The notes: generated from the letters alone by a model not told the origin. Numbered from the stretch's first letter, positions 24,809 to 32,790 are shown. The stretch: DNA of 64,000 bases from Micromonospora echinofusca (GCF_900091445.1 NZ_LT607733.1:6351001-6415000), one strand, 5' to 3'. Translations and numbers: made by a program.

Positions 24809-26788
24809 CTGATGTGCGACACGCGTCCGCCAGGTGATCTGCGACAGTGGTCGGTTTCGGCACTCTGAGCCCGACGTCTCCGCGGGGCGTCGGGACTCGG
24901 GGAGGCCGGGATTGGCGCTGGTTGTCTTGTCGGTTGTCGAGCAGCGGTTGGACGCGGTCCGTGCGGTGCTGGCCGGGTCGGATGTGGTGGAGGTGGCCGC
25001 CAACTGTGGGGTGCATCGGTCGACGGTGCATCGGTGGGTGGGCCGGTATCTGACTGAGCAGTTGGCGGGGTTGGCTGACCGGTCGCACCGGCCTCACTCG
25101 TGCCCTGGTCAGGTGGCGGAGGCGGTTGAGGTCGCGGTGGCGGAGATGCGTCGGGAGCATCCCCGGTGGGGGTCGCGGCGGATCCGGTTGGAGATGCTGC
25201 GCAAGCCCGGCCCGTGGGTGGTCGAGGACCTGGCGGTGCCGTCGGAGCGGACGATCGACAGGATTTTGCAGCGGCAGGGGCTGCTGCGGGTCCGGCCCCG
25301 GAAACGGCCGAAGGACTCGTATAAGCGGTGGGAACGGCCTGCGCCGATGCAGTTGTGGCAGATGGACATCGTCGGCGGAGTGCAGTTGGTCAACCCGGCC
25401 ACTGGTGTAGTGCGGGAGGCGAAGCTGGTCACCGCCGTTGACGACCACTCCCGGTACTGCGTGATCGCGAAGGTCGTCGAACGGGCCACCGGCCGGGCGG
25501 TGTGTCTGGCGCTGGCGGAGGCCCTGACCCGGTTCGGGGTCCCGGAGGAGATCATCACCGACAACGGCAAGCAGTTCACCGACCGGTTCGGCAAGTATCG
25601 TCCCCGCACCGGTGAGGTGCTGTTCGACAAGATTTGCCGCCATAACGGCATCACGCACCGGCTCACCGCGCCGGCTTCACCGAACCAGAACGGCAAGGTG
25701 GAACGGTTCCACGGCACCGTCCGCCCGGACTTCCTCGACACCGCCGAGGCGTTCACCAGCCTCCGGGAAGCCCAGGCCGCGGTGGACGCGTATGTGTTGC
25801 ACTACAACACCGACCGGCCCCACCAGGCCCTCGACCCGAGAACACCGGTCACCCCTGCTGACCGGTTCCAGCCGGTCGGAGCCCAGCAGCGGACGCTGGT
25901 CGACCTGTGGCTGCCGCCCACCCTGGACCCCGTCCCCTCCACCGAGGTCCAGCCGGTGGCAGCCGACGCACCACCGGTCCAGGCCCAGGAGACGGCGGTG
26001 GAGCCGGGTGGACCCGTGGAGTTCGACCGGGTTGTCCCGGCATCGGGCAATCTGATGGTCTGCCAACGCCAGTTCTGGATGGGCACCCACCGGGCCGGCA
26101 TGGTGGCCCGGATCTGGGCCGACTGCGACCTGATCCACGTCCTCATCGCCGGCATCCGGATCAAGACCGTCCGGTCTCACCTGAGCGTCAACGACCTGGC
26201 CACCCTCGTTCGCCAGGGCGCCGTCCCGGCCGGCCCCGCACCGCTGCCGCCGATCGAGGACGGCGACGCCATCGAGGTCGAACGCTGCGTCAACCGAGGC
26301 GGCGGGGTCTCACTGGGCCAACACATCGTCCTGGCCGCAGAGATCCTCGCCGGCCGCCGCGTCGGCATCCGCATCGAGCCGACCACCCTTATGTTCTACG
26401 ACCTGGACACCCGCGAACTGCTGCGCACCCGCGCCAACCCGCTCCGCCCGGAACAGATGAAGCGCCTGCGTGGCGCCCGACCGGCAGGACCACCACCACG
26501 ACCCTCCGTCGAACCCGTTCGGGTGCAACGGAGGGCTTCCAACAGCGGGATCATCATGGTCGCCGGCCAGAAAGTAGCCCTCGGCCGGCTGCACCGCCAC
26601 CAGACAGTCACCGTGACCGTGTCCGAAACGACCCTGGCCATCGAACTCACCGACGGCGACACCAAGGTCATCCGACGCACGACCACGCAGCCAGTCCGTA
26701 GCATCAAAGGCCAGCGACCGCGGATCGCTACCTCAGTTTCCTAGACCACCCGTCGCACATCACCTGGCAGAGCTGCGTCGCACATCAG
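24809..26788 (+). mobile_element. IS481-type insertion sequence, about 1,980 bp
   Basis: 37-bp terminal inverted repeats at 24809-24845 and 26752-26788. Within each, CTGATGTGCGAC and GCCAGGTGAT-TGCGAC are conserved around a variable 8-bp centre, so every end carries two copies of a TGAT-TGCGAC site 25 bp apart. This paired arrangement fits two transposase-binding sites per end. One intact long transposase gene fills the element. Confidence 0.82.
24834..26744 (+). CDS. IS481-type DDE transposase with long C-terminal extension
   Basis: 636 aa from GTG 24834; TTG 24914 is a plausible later start. Residues about 30-110 are an HTH region (VAANCGVHRSTVHRWVGRYL). The rve/DDE integrase core follows: WQMDIVGGVQL (first D), ITDNGKQFTDRF (second D), SPNQNGKVERFHGTVRPDFLD (E). 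Beyond about residue 400 are some 230 extra residues with three similar beta-rich units: SGNLMVCQRQFWMGTHRAG, VSLGQHIVLAAEILAGRR and SGIIMVAGQKVALGRLHRHQ. Ordinary IS481 transposases are about 300-400 aa. The frame is intact, so it may be active. Confidence 0.88.
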   Translation: MICDSGRFRHSEPDVSAGRRDSGRPGLALVVLSVVEQRLDAVRAVLAGSDVVEVAANCGVHRSTVHRWVGRYLTEQLAGLADRSHRPHSCPGQVAEAVEVAVAEMRREHPRWGSRRIRLEMLRKPGPWVVEDLAVPSERTIDRILQRQGLLRVRPRKRPKDSYKRWERPAPMQLWQMDIVGGVQLVNPATGVVREAKLVTAVDDHSRYCVIAKVVERATGRAVCLALAEALTRFGVPEEIITDNGKQFTDRFGKYRPRTGEVLFDKICRHNGITHRLTAPASPNQNGKVERFHGTVRPDFLDTAEAFTSLREAQAAVDAYVLHYNTDRPHQALDPRTPVTPADRFQPVGAQQRTLVDLWLPPTLDPVPSTEVQPVAADAPPVQAQETAVEPGGPVEFDRVVPASGNLMVCQRQFWMGTHRAGMVARIWADCDLIHVLIAGIRIKTVRSHLSVNDLATLVRQGAVPAGPAPLPPIEDGDAIEVERCVNRGGGVSLGQHIVLAAEILAGRRVGIRIEPTTLMFYDLDTRELLRTRANPLRPEQMKRLRGARPAGPPPRPSVEPVRVQRRASNSGIIMVAGQKVALGRLHRHQTVTVTVSETTLAIELTDGDTKVIRRTTTQPVRSIKGQRPRIATSVS

Positions 26789-26863
26789 CTGTCGGATCAC
26801 ACGCCGGCAGGCGGCCCGGAAGGGTGTTGCGTTGAACGTCTTACGCACGGGGACAATGGCAAC

Positions 26864-27112
26864 GTGACCGGAGATAACACGGATGATGTAGGCGATGCGG
26901 AGTGGTGGACGACCTCGGACGTTGCGGCGTACTTGGGCGTCCAGGTGTCGACGGTCACGAACTACCGGAAGCGTGGGCAGATGCCCGAGCCCGACATGAC
27001 CGTCGGTCGCACGCACATGTGGCGGCCTGCCCGAATCAGGTCGTGGCAGCAGGAGCGTCCTCGGCCTGGCGTCGGTGGTCGACGGGCGGGCCAATCGGGA
27101 TCGGCTAGCTGA
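26864..27112 (+). CDS. Small helix-turn-helix protein (MerR/excisionase-like)
   Basis: 82 aa, GTG start. EWWTTSDVAAYLGVQVSTVTNYRKRGQMPEPDMTVGRTHMWRPARIRSWQQER is an HTH_17-type DNA-binding domain of the MerR/Xis superfamily, in which the wing is read as GRTHMWRP. The element also carries a separate xis next to int, so this one is probably a regulator. It converges on the XRE/TPR gene with 5 bp between the stop codons. Just downstream of the IS481-type insertion, so its native promoter may have been displaced. Confidence 0.75.
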   Translation: MTGDNTDDVGDAEWWTTSDVAAYLGVQVSTVTNYRKRGQMPEPDMTVGRTHMWRPARIRSWQQERPRPGVGGRRAGQSGSAS

Positions 27113-27117
27113 CGCTT

Positions 27118-28362
27118 CTACGCGGCGAGCGTCCGCACCTCTTCGAGGTAGGACGACACATCCGGCTGCTTCGGGTAGCGCTGGGCCAAGAAGTTCGTCA
27201 GCTCGCGAGAGCACATCAGCAAGGACGGCAGGGACTTCCGGTCACCTTGCAGAGCCTTGCGGCCATGTGCGATTGCGGCCTCTACATCGCCAGCGCGAGC
27301 GGCGGTAACTCCGAGCGTTATCCGTGCTTCGGCTATCCGCATCGGCTTGCGTTCCTGTCCGTTCGGGTCGGTCGATGACTTGATGACCTCCCGGGCGTAC
27401 ATCTCGGCAAGTCGGTCTTCGCCGGCGATGCGGTAGCAGTCCATGGCGTAGAAGTCGAACTTGGCGGGATCGACCACAAAGTGATGGTCGGTGTCCTCCG
27501 GGTAGGGCAGGGATTCCAGCAGCCGGCGGCCACGGTCGAGGGAAGTCTCTACCTGCCGGCGGTCGCCGAGTCGCGCCCATGCCTTTGCCTGTTGCGCGGC
27601 GAGTTGCACCGCCGCGCCGTCGCTGCTCGCTGTCGCCTCGCCGGCTTCGGCCGCTGCGATGACGCCTCGGTAGTCGCCCTGAGTCAGCGCGTACCAGGCT
27701 CGCATCTCGTAGGCCCATGCGGATACGGCGGCATTACCGGCTTCCTCGCCGAGTGACAAGGCCGCCTTGCGCGTGCCTTCCGCCGCCCTTCGCTGCCCCA
27801 TGTCGTACTCGACGCAGCCGACCAGCAACGCAATCCAGCCCGCGAGCGTCAACACCTCTCGGTGCTGAGCCAGTGTCAGCCGCCGATCCATGAGCGAGGT
27901 GATCCGCCGTAGCCAGGCGTGGCCTTCCGCGTGCAGTTGCTCGGGAGGTAGGTAGGGATACTCGCAGCACAGCCGATCGGCGGTGATCCGCAAGGCATCC
28001 AAGGTTGCGGGCGAAACGTCAGACGCTCGGACTCTCGCGACGACTTCGAGCGTCTCCATTCCCGTGCCTGCGAGTAGAACGTCGTCTCTCTCCCGGGCGG
28101 CCTGGGGAGGGAAAAACGCGGCGGTCACGGTGCCGAACGTCTCCGCTACAAGCGTCTTGTAGAAGGTGTCGGGCTCGGACCCGCCGGCTTCCCAGCGCTT
28201 CCAGTTGCGAAGCAGGGTGCTATCGGCCGGTAGCGGCTCCCTGGAATGCGCTCGCATTGCCCGAACCGCGTCCGCCTGCGACCACCCTCGGGCGGTGCGC
28301 TCGGCGCGGAGCCTGGTTGCCCAGACGGGCCGGTCGTCGGTGTGGTCCAAGCTCTCTGCCAT
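27118..28362 (-). CDS. XRE-family regulator with C-terminal TPR-like region
   Basis: 414 aa. N-terminal HTH: WATRLRAERTARGWSQADAVRAMRAHSREPLPADSTLLRNWKRWEAGGSEPDTFYKTLVAETFG (residues about 13-77), the actinomycete XRE type. The rest is alpha-helical with alternating Ala/Leu/Trp, typical of TPR sensor regions in Streptomyces-type regulators (AAVSAWAYEMRAWYALTQGDYRGVIAAAEAGEA). It probably represses or activates the divergent operon and itself through the palindromes in 28363-28597. AATACT lies 7 nt before the ATG, suggesting a leaderless mRNA. Confidence 0.85.
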   Translation of the reverse strand: MAESLDHTDDRPVWATRLRAERTARGWSQADAVRAMRAHSREPLPADSTLLRNWKRWEAGGSEPDTFYKTLVAETFGTVTAAFFPPQAARERDDVLLAGTGMETLEVVARVRASDVSPATLDALRITADRLCCEYPYLPPEQLHAEGHAWLRRITSLMDRRLTLAQHREVLTLAGWIALLVGCVEYDMGQRRAAEGTRKAALSLGEEAGNAAVSAWAYEMRAWYALTQGDYRGVIAAAEAGEATASSDGAAVQLAAQQAKAWARLGDRRQVETSLDRGRRLLESLPYPEDTDHHFVVDPAKFDFYAMDCYRIAGEDRLAEMYAREVIKSSTDPNGQERKPMRIAEARITLGVTAARAGDVEAAIAHGRKALQGDRKSLPSLLMCSRELTNFLAQRYPKQPDVSSYLEEVRTLAA

Positions 28363-28411
28363 ACGTCCAGTATTGCCCTTCTCGACGGGGACATGGGAGG
28401 GGACATCTGCC

Positions 28412-28427
28412 TGTCACCGCAGTGACA
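28412..28427. promoter_or_regulatory. Palindrome TGTCACCGCAGTGACA in the divergent control region
   Basis: Perfect 6-bp arms around CGCA, 50 bp upstream of the XRE/TPR start. Candidate operator of that regulator. Confidence 0.45.
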
Positions 28428-28498
28428 CCTGTCGTTGTCTGCGCGTCAAGGTCATCGTTGAGATCGACGCGCCGACCTCAACGCGAGGTGTAGGCACT

Positions 28499-28515
28499 TA
28501 CCAACTGAGTTGGTA
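28499..28515. promoter_or_regulatory. 17-bp perfect palindrome overlapping a promoter of the replication operon
   Basis: TACCAACTGAGTTGGTA has perfect 8-bp arms around a central G. It overlaps the first bases of a possible -10 box TATTGT (28514-28519), about 80 bp before the ATG of the HTH-PLD gene. A repressor here would control the whole rightward block to int. Its symmetry suits a GntR- or XRE-type dimer. Confidence 0.6.
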
Positions 28516-28597
28516 TTGTCGCGTCTAGAGATGGCCCCAGCGGGCTGCCACCCGCTGAGGCCGGTGCATCGGTCTACCTCTGCGAAAGGACCACACG

Positions 28598-29536
28598 ATG
28601 CCTGTTCAGCGTACCCATGTCCCTGCGCGTCGCGTCTCGGGTCTTCAGACGAACGCCCCGGCCCTGCCGTCTGTGTATCGGCAGCGTTCGGCGGCGTCGA
28701 CCCCTGTGAAGGCGTCCTTCGACGCGCCTGCTGGTGCTCGTTCGCACCTGGCTCTTGCTGACCTTCGGCCCACTACCACCGGCACCGCTACCGCCACCAC
28801 GACCAACCCCATCAACGAACGGCTACGCGAGACTCTGCTCTCGCTTGGCGAGTCACCGGCTGACTTCGCCACGAAGCTCGGCGTCGATCCGAAGACCGTT
28901 GAACGGTGGATCAGCAACGCCAACCGTCACCCGCATCCACGTACCGCCTACCAGGCCGCACGGCTGCTCGACGTGGATGTCACCTACCTGTGGCCCACCA
29001 TCCACGGCAACCGCCTGAGCAAGATCTCCGGCACCGACGAACTGACCGCGTGCTGGCCCGGACGGGCCAGCGTTCCGCTCGGACTGTGGACCCAACTGGT
29101 CACCGACGCGCAACGGCGCATCACCATCATGGGCGACTTCGGACTGCCCGACCTCATCGTCAACCTGCCCCGCCTCCTAGCCGACAAGGCCGCCCAGGGC
29201 GTCCAGGTGCGGATCATCGTCGCTGACCCGCACGCCGCTACCAACCCCGTAGACACCGCCCGTGCCCTCGCGGCCGAAGCCATCTTCGCGCCCCTGGCCG
29301 ACCACGGCGTCACGATCGCCCGCTACCCCGGGCACCTGTCCACCACGATCCTGTGGGTCGACGACGACCTGATCGTCCGCACCGGCATCGACGGCTGCCC
29401 CGCCGCCTTCGCGCCGATCATCCACCTACGGGCCCTGCCGAACGGGCCACTGTCGCGGCTCTACCTGACCAGCCTCGACGCCATCACCGAAAACTCCGTC
29501 CCCGTCGTCACGACGACCATGTCGGCGGTGGCCTGA
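28598..29536 (+). CDS. HTH protein with phospholipase-D-like C-terminal domain (DUF5919-type)
   Basis: 312 aa. A variable N-terminus of about 65 residues is followed by an XRE-type HTH: INERLRETLLSLGESPADFATKLGVDPKTVERWISNANRHPHPRTAYQAARLLDVDVTYLWP (about 70-132). A domain resembling the DUF5919/PLD-like fold follows: VPLGLWTQLVTDAQRRITIMGDFGLPDLIVNLPRLLADKAAQGVQVRIIVADPHA and GVTIARYPGHLSTTILWVDDDLIVRTG. No full HKD motif is visible, so enzymatic activity is doubtful; it may sense nucleotides. AAAGGA precedes the ATG. It overlaps the next gene by one base (TGATG), starting the rep operon. Confidence 0.78.
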   Translation: MPVQRTHVPARRVSGLQTNAPALPSVYRQRSAASTPVKASFDAPAGARSHLALADLRPTTTGTATATTTNPINERLRETLLSLGESPADFATKLGVDPKTVERWISNANRHPHPRTAYQAARLLDVDVTYLWPTIHGNRLSKISGTDELTACWPGRASVPLGLWTQLVTDAQRRITIMGDFGLPDLIVNLPRLLADKAAQGVQVRIIVADPHAATNPVDTARALAAEAIFAPLADHGVTIARYPGHLSTTILWVDDDLIVRTGIDGCPAAFAPIIHLRALPNGPLSRLYLTSLDAITENSVPVVTTTMSAVA

Positions 29537-29829
29537 TGACCACCACCCCCGCTCCCGTGGCCTACGTCTGGCGTCAACCCCGCCTTGCCAGGGGTTGGGA
29601 ACCCGTCCAACTCATCGGCCGCATGAAGATCCTCGCCGCTCGCGACGGGATCGAGCTGCCGAAGACCTACCAACTCATCCGCGACATCTACCTGTGGGAA
29701 CACCACCGGGCCGACCTGCCCGCGCACGTGGCGTCCCTGCTCGGCCGGATCTTCGATCACCCGAACCCGTTCGGCACCGGCCCCATCCAGCACCTACCAA
29801 TGAAGGCGGTCCGCACCCGTGGCCGCTGA
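29536..29829 (+). CDS. Small XRE-like protein before rep
   Basis: 97 aa. WRQPRLARGWEPVQLIGRMKILAARDGIELPKTYQLIRDIYLWEHHRADLPAHVASLLGRIFD has the spacing of actinomycete XRE domains that normally read RGWSQ and end in a cluster such as YLRLLCEVFD, but the recognition helix is atypical. A DNA-binding or Rep-accessory role is an inference. It is coupled at both ends: the ATG shares one base with the previous stop, and its last 11 bp overlap the rep GTG. Confidence 0.6.
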   Translation: MTTTPAPVAYVWRQPRLARGWEPVQLIGRMKILAARDGIELPKTYQLIRDIYLWEHHRADLPAHVASLLGRIFDHPNPFGTGPIQHLPMKAVRTRGR

Positions 29830-31327
29830 CCGCACCACCGGCGTCTCGGACCAGACTCACCCGTCTGGTCCGGGGCTCCGGCCCACCACCGGCTCGTTCG
29901 TCGGCCGCGACGAGTCCGCCTTCGCCCGCGCCTGCGACCCGCAGGTGTTCGACTGGCTGGATCACGTGAAGGCAGCCGCGGGCTGCTCCCAACCTGTTCG
30001 CCTCTCGGGTGAGGTTGCCACCATCGACCGGGCCACCGGCCGACTTCTGGCCTCGGTGTCGACTGCTGACCTGCCGGATGGGGAGATCTACAAGCCGTGC
30101 GGCAACCGTCGCCAGGCCGTGTGTCCCTCGTGCGCCCGCACCTACCAGCGCGACGCCTACCAACTCGTGCGCGCCGGACTCACCGGCGGCAAGGGCATCC
30201 CGGCCTCGGTCGCCGGGCATCCGGCGGTGTTCGTCACGTTCACCGCCCCGTCGTTCGGTCCGGTGCACACTCAGCGCACCGACCGGCACGGCCGGTCGAT
30301 GCCGTGCCGTCCCCGCCGTCAGGCTGAGCCCTGCCCGCACGGTGTGCCCGCACGCTGTCACCGCACCCATGCCGACGACGATCCGCAGCTCGGCCAGCCG
30401 CTCTGCCTAGACTGCTACGACCACCACGCCCAGGTCGTGTGGAACCACAGCGCGCCGGAGTTGTGGCGCCGCACCACCATTGCCGTCACTCGCCACATCC
30501 GCGCCCGCGCCCGCGCTCTCGGCCTGCCCTGGGTCGAGCAGGTCACCGGCAGCGGGAAGGTCCGCCGGGTGCCGCCGGTCAAGCTGTCCTTCGGCAAGGT
30601 CGCCGAAATGCAGCGCCGGGGCGTCGTGCACTACCACGCCATCGTTCGCCTCGACGGCGTCGACACCGACCCGAGCGCCATTGTGCCGCCGCCGGCCGGG
30701 CTCGGCGTCGACGACCTGACCGCCGCCATCGAACGCGCCGCCGCCACCGTCGCGTTCACCACCCGCCCCCACCCGACCATGCCCCTCGGATGGCCGGTCG
30801 CCTGGGGCGAGCAGACCGACGTACGGCCGGTCAACGCCGCCGGCGACATCACCGACGGCAAAGTCGCCGGCTACCTCGCCAAGTACGCCACCAAAAGCAC
30901 CGAGGTCACCGGCCATGTCTCCCGCCGCCTCGACGGCGAAATCATCGACCTCTACGCCAACGAGCACGGCAACCACCCCGAACGACTCATCGACGCCTGC
31001 TGGACCCTCGGCGGACACCGCGACTGGCAGATGCTCCGACGTTGGGCGCACATGCTCGGCTTCGGCGGCCACTTCCTCACCAAAAGCCGCCGCTACTCCG
31101 TCACCTTCCGCCTCCTCCGTGACGCCCGCATCATCTGGCGACGCACCGAAACCGGCCACGAGTACGCCGACGACCAGGGCGACGACACCACCCTGATCGT
31201 CGGCCTACTCACCTACGCCGGCTCCGGCTGGCGCACCACCGGAGACGCCCTCCTGGCCAACACCGCCGCCGCCATGGCCCGGGAGCGACACGAAACCGCC
31301 CGAGAGGAGATGGCTGCTGCCGCCTGA
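29819..31327 (+). CDS. RepSA-like rolling-circle replication initiator
   Basis: 502 aa, GTG start. A Cys-rich N-terminal part (CGNRRQAVCPSCARTYQRDAYQLVRAGL and CLDCYDHHAQVVWNHSAPELWRRTTI) looks like zinc-binding fingers. Motif 2 of HUH endonucleases is RRGVVHYHAIVRLDG (His-hydrophobe-His) and the tyrosine motif is VAGYLAKYATKSTE. This layout matches replication initiators of pSAM2-type elements, which nick a double-strand origin. It should allow the excised circle to replicate. Located directly upstream of xis and int as in that family; I did not identify the nicking origin. Confidence 0.88.
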   Translation: MAADRTTGVSDQTHPSGPGLRPTTGSFVGRDESAFARACDPQVFDWLDHVKAAAGCSQPVRLSGEVATIDRATGRLLASVSTADLPDGEIYKPCGNRRQAVCPSCARTYQRDAYQLVRAGLTGGKGIPASVAGHPAVFVTFTAPSFGPVHTQRTDRHGRSMPCRPRRQAEPCPHGVPARCHRTHADDDPQLGQPLCLDCYDHHAQVVWNHSAPELWRRTTIAVTRHIRARARALGLPWVEQVTGSGKVRRVPPVKLSFGKVAEMQRRGVVHYHAIVRLDGVDTDPSAIVPPPAGLGVDDLTAAIERAAATVAFTTRPHPTMPLGWPVAWGEQTDVRPVNAAGDITDGKVAGYLAKYATKSTEVTGHVSRRLDGEIIDLYANEHGNHPERLIDACWTLGGHRDWQMLRRWAHMLGFGGHFLTKSRRYSVTFRLLRDARIIWRRTETGHEYADDQGDDTTLIVGLLTYAGSGWRTTGDALLANTAAAMARERHETAREEMAAAA

Positions 31328-31391
31328 ATCCGCGCCACCCATCCGTCATCACGAAAGGAGTACCGCTCTGAACGAACCCCGCGACGTCGAC

Positions 31392-31601
31392 ATGCTCACC
31401 GTCGAGGAAGCCGCCAAGCGACTCGGCACCGGAGTCCGCTTCGTGCGCCGCATCGTCGCTGAGCGCCGCATCCGCTTCTACAAGGTCGGCAAGTACGTCC
31501 GGTTCCACCCCGACGACATCACCGACTACATCCGTCAAGGCCGCATTGACGCCATCCGACCTGTCCTGCGCTACCGGAAGGGAGAGCACGTCTATGGCTG
31601 A
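31392..31601 (+). CDS. xis: Excisionase (HTH_17 family)
   Basis: 69 aa from ATG 31392. MLTVEEAAKRLGTGVRFVRRIVAERRIRFYKVGKYVRFHPDDITDYIRQGRI is the winged-helix excisionase family. It should bend the att arms and direct Int toward excision. The strong ribosome site AAAGGAG (31354-31360) lies 31 nt before this ATG but exactly 7 nt before an in-frame CTG at 31368 (LNEPRDVDMLTVEE), so translation may really begin at CTG, adding 8 residues. It overlaps int by 8 bp. Confidence 0.85.
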   Translation: MLTVEEAAKRLGTGVRFVRRIVAERRIRFYKVGKYVRFHPDDITDYIRQGRIDAIRPVLRYRKGEHVYG

Positions 31602-32739
31602 CAAGCGTCGCTTCGGCCGCGTCCGCAAGCTGCCCTCGGGCCGGTATCAGGCTCGCTACCTCGGCCCGGACGGCATCGACCGGCCGGCACCGCACACCTT
31701 CGCAAGCAAGACCGACGCCGACCGGTGGCTCACCGCCATTGAGGCGGACATGATCCGGGGAACCTGGCGTAACCCGAACCTCGGCCGAGTCGCCCTCGGC
31801 TCGTACCTGGCCGAGTGGATCGATCACCGTCCCGGGCTGCGCCCGAGGACTCTCGATCTGTACCGGTGGCTGCACCGGAAGTACATCGAACCGACGTTGC
31901 GTGATCGCCTGTTGAGCGAAATCACGCCCGGCATCGTCCGCGCATGGCGAGCCGAACTCCTGGCCGAAGGCGTCAGCCCGACGATGGCCGCCAAGGCGTA
32001 CCGTCTGCTGCGCGCTGCCCTGAACACCGCCGTTGATGACGAACTCATCCGGCGCAACCCTTGCCGGATCAAGGGTGCCGGCACCGAGCGCGCGGCTGAG
32101 CGACCTACCGCCACTGTCGCCCAGGTCTTCCAGCTCGCCGACAACGTGCCCGGCCGGTTTCGCGCCCTGGTCCTGCTTGCCGCCTTCGCAAGCCTCCGCT
32201 ACGGAGAGCTAGCCGCCCTGCGCCGTCGCGACTTCGACCCGCGCTGTCGGACCCTCACGGTCCGCGCGACTCTGGTCGAGCGCTCAGACGGGAGCCTCGC
32301 CTTCGGACCGCCGAAAACCGATGCGGGCATCCGGACCGTCACCATTCCCGACGCGATCCGCCGCGACATCCGCGCACACCTGGACGACCTCGTCAACGAG
32401 GACCAGGACGCGCTCGTCTTCACCGGAGCCAAGGGCGCTGTCCTGCGCCGCTCCAACTTCCAGACCGCCTGCAAGTGGCGTGACTCGGTGGCTGCGGTCG
32501 GCCTGCCCGGCTTCCACTTCCACGACCTGCGGCACACCGGAAACACCCTGGCGTCTCGAACCGGTGCCAGCCTCGCGGACCTGATGGCCCGGATGGGTCA
32601 CGCCTCGACTCGGGCCGCGATGATCTATCAGCACACTGCCCGCGAGCGTGACGAACACATCGCAGACGCACTCAGCTCGCAGATCAAGCAAAGCCAGAAT
32701 CGGGCACGTAGCGGGCACGGCCAGCGCAAGAAGCGATAG
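31594..32739 (+). CDS. int: Site-specific tyrosine integrase
   Basis: 381 aa. ATG 31594 follows GGAAGGGAGAG and overlaps the end of xis. The N-terminal arm-binding domain contains GRYQARYLGPDGIDRPAPHTFASKTDADRWL, the core-binding SAM-like domain spans about 70-160, and the catalytic domain has Arg in ASLRYGELAALRRRDFD, His-x-x-Arg in HDLRHTGNTLA, GHAS, and the nucleophile Tyr in MIYQHT. It is adjacent to its target tRNA-Gly. The gene's 3' end also carries one copy of the 25-bp candidate arm site. It should integrate and, with Xis, excise the element. Confidence 0.94.
   Translation: MADKRRFGRVRKLPSGRYQARYLGPDGIDRPAPHTFASKTDADRWLTAIEADMIRGTWRNPNLGRVALGSYLAEWIDHRPGLRPRTLDLYRWLHRKYIEPTLRDRLLSEITPGIVRAWRAELLAEGVSPTMAAKAYRLLRAALNTAVDDELIRRNPCRIKGAGTERAAERPTATVAQVFQLADNVPGRFRALVLLAAFASLRYGELAALRRRDFDPRCRTLTVRATLVERSDGSLAFGPPKTDAGIRTVTIPDAIRRDIRAHLDDLVNEDQDALVFTGAKGAVLRRSNFQTACKWRDSVAAVGLPGFHFHDLRHTGNTLASRTGASLADLMARMGHASTRAAMIYQHTARERDEHIADALSSQIKQSQNRARSGHGQRKKR
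32701..32725 (+). repeat. Candidate integrase arm site (right copy, inside int)
   Basis: Matches 23382-23406 at 22 of 25 positions; it encodes the last residues of Int (SGHGQRKKR region). It lies 66 bp from the right att repeat, the other copy 132 bp from the left one. Confidence 0.5.
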
Positions 32740-32747
32740 CAACGAAT

Positions 32748-32785
32748 GGGGCCCCAGCCAGGGAATCTCTCCTGAGCTGGGGCCT
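32748..32785 (-). terminator. Element-borne terminator for tRNA-Gly and int
   Basis: GGGGCCCCAGC and GCTGGGGCC form a stem between the int stop and the tRNA 3' end, replacing the original tRNA terminator left at 23163-23205. Confidence 0.7.
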
Positions 32786-32790
32786 CACGT

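Larger units (their letters stand above)
24781..26816. repeat. 15-bp direct repeats flanking the IS481-type element
   Basis: CGCCGGCAGGCGGCC occurs at 24781-24795 and again at 26802-26816, 13 bp outside each element end. GTCGG also occurs just outside both ends (24804-24808; 26791-26795). The longer repeat is too far from the ends to be a simple target duplication. Confidence 0.6.

Noticed and set aside
24508..24837. Arg/Pro-rich frames in the gap before the IS481-type element
   Set aside because: Overlapping frames on both strands, no ribosome site and no recognisable domain; left as non-coding.
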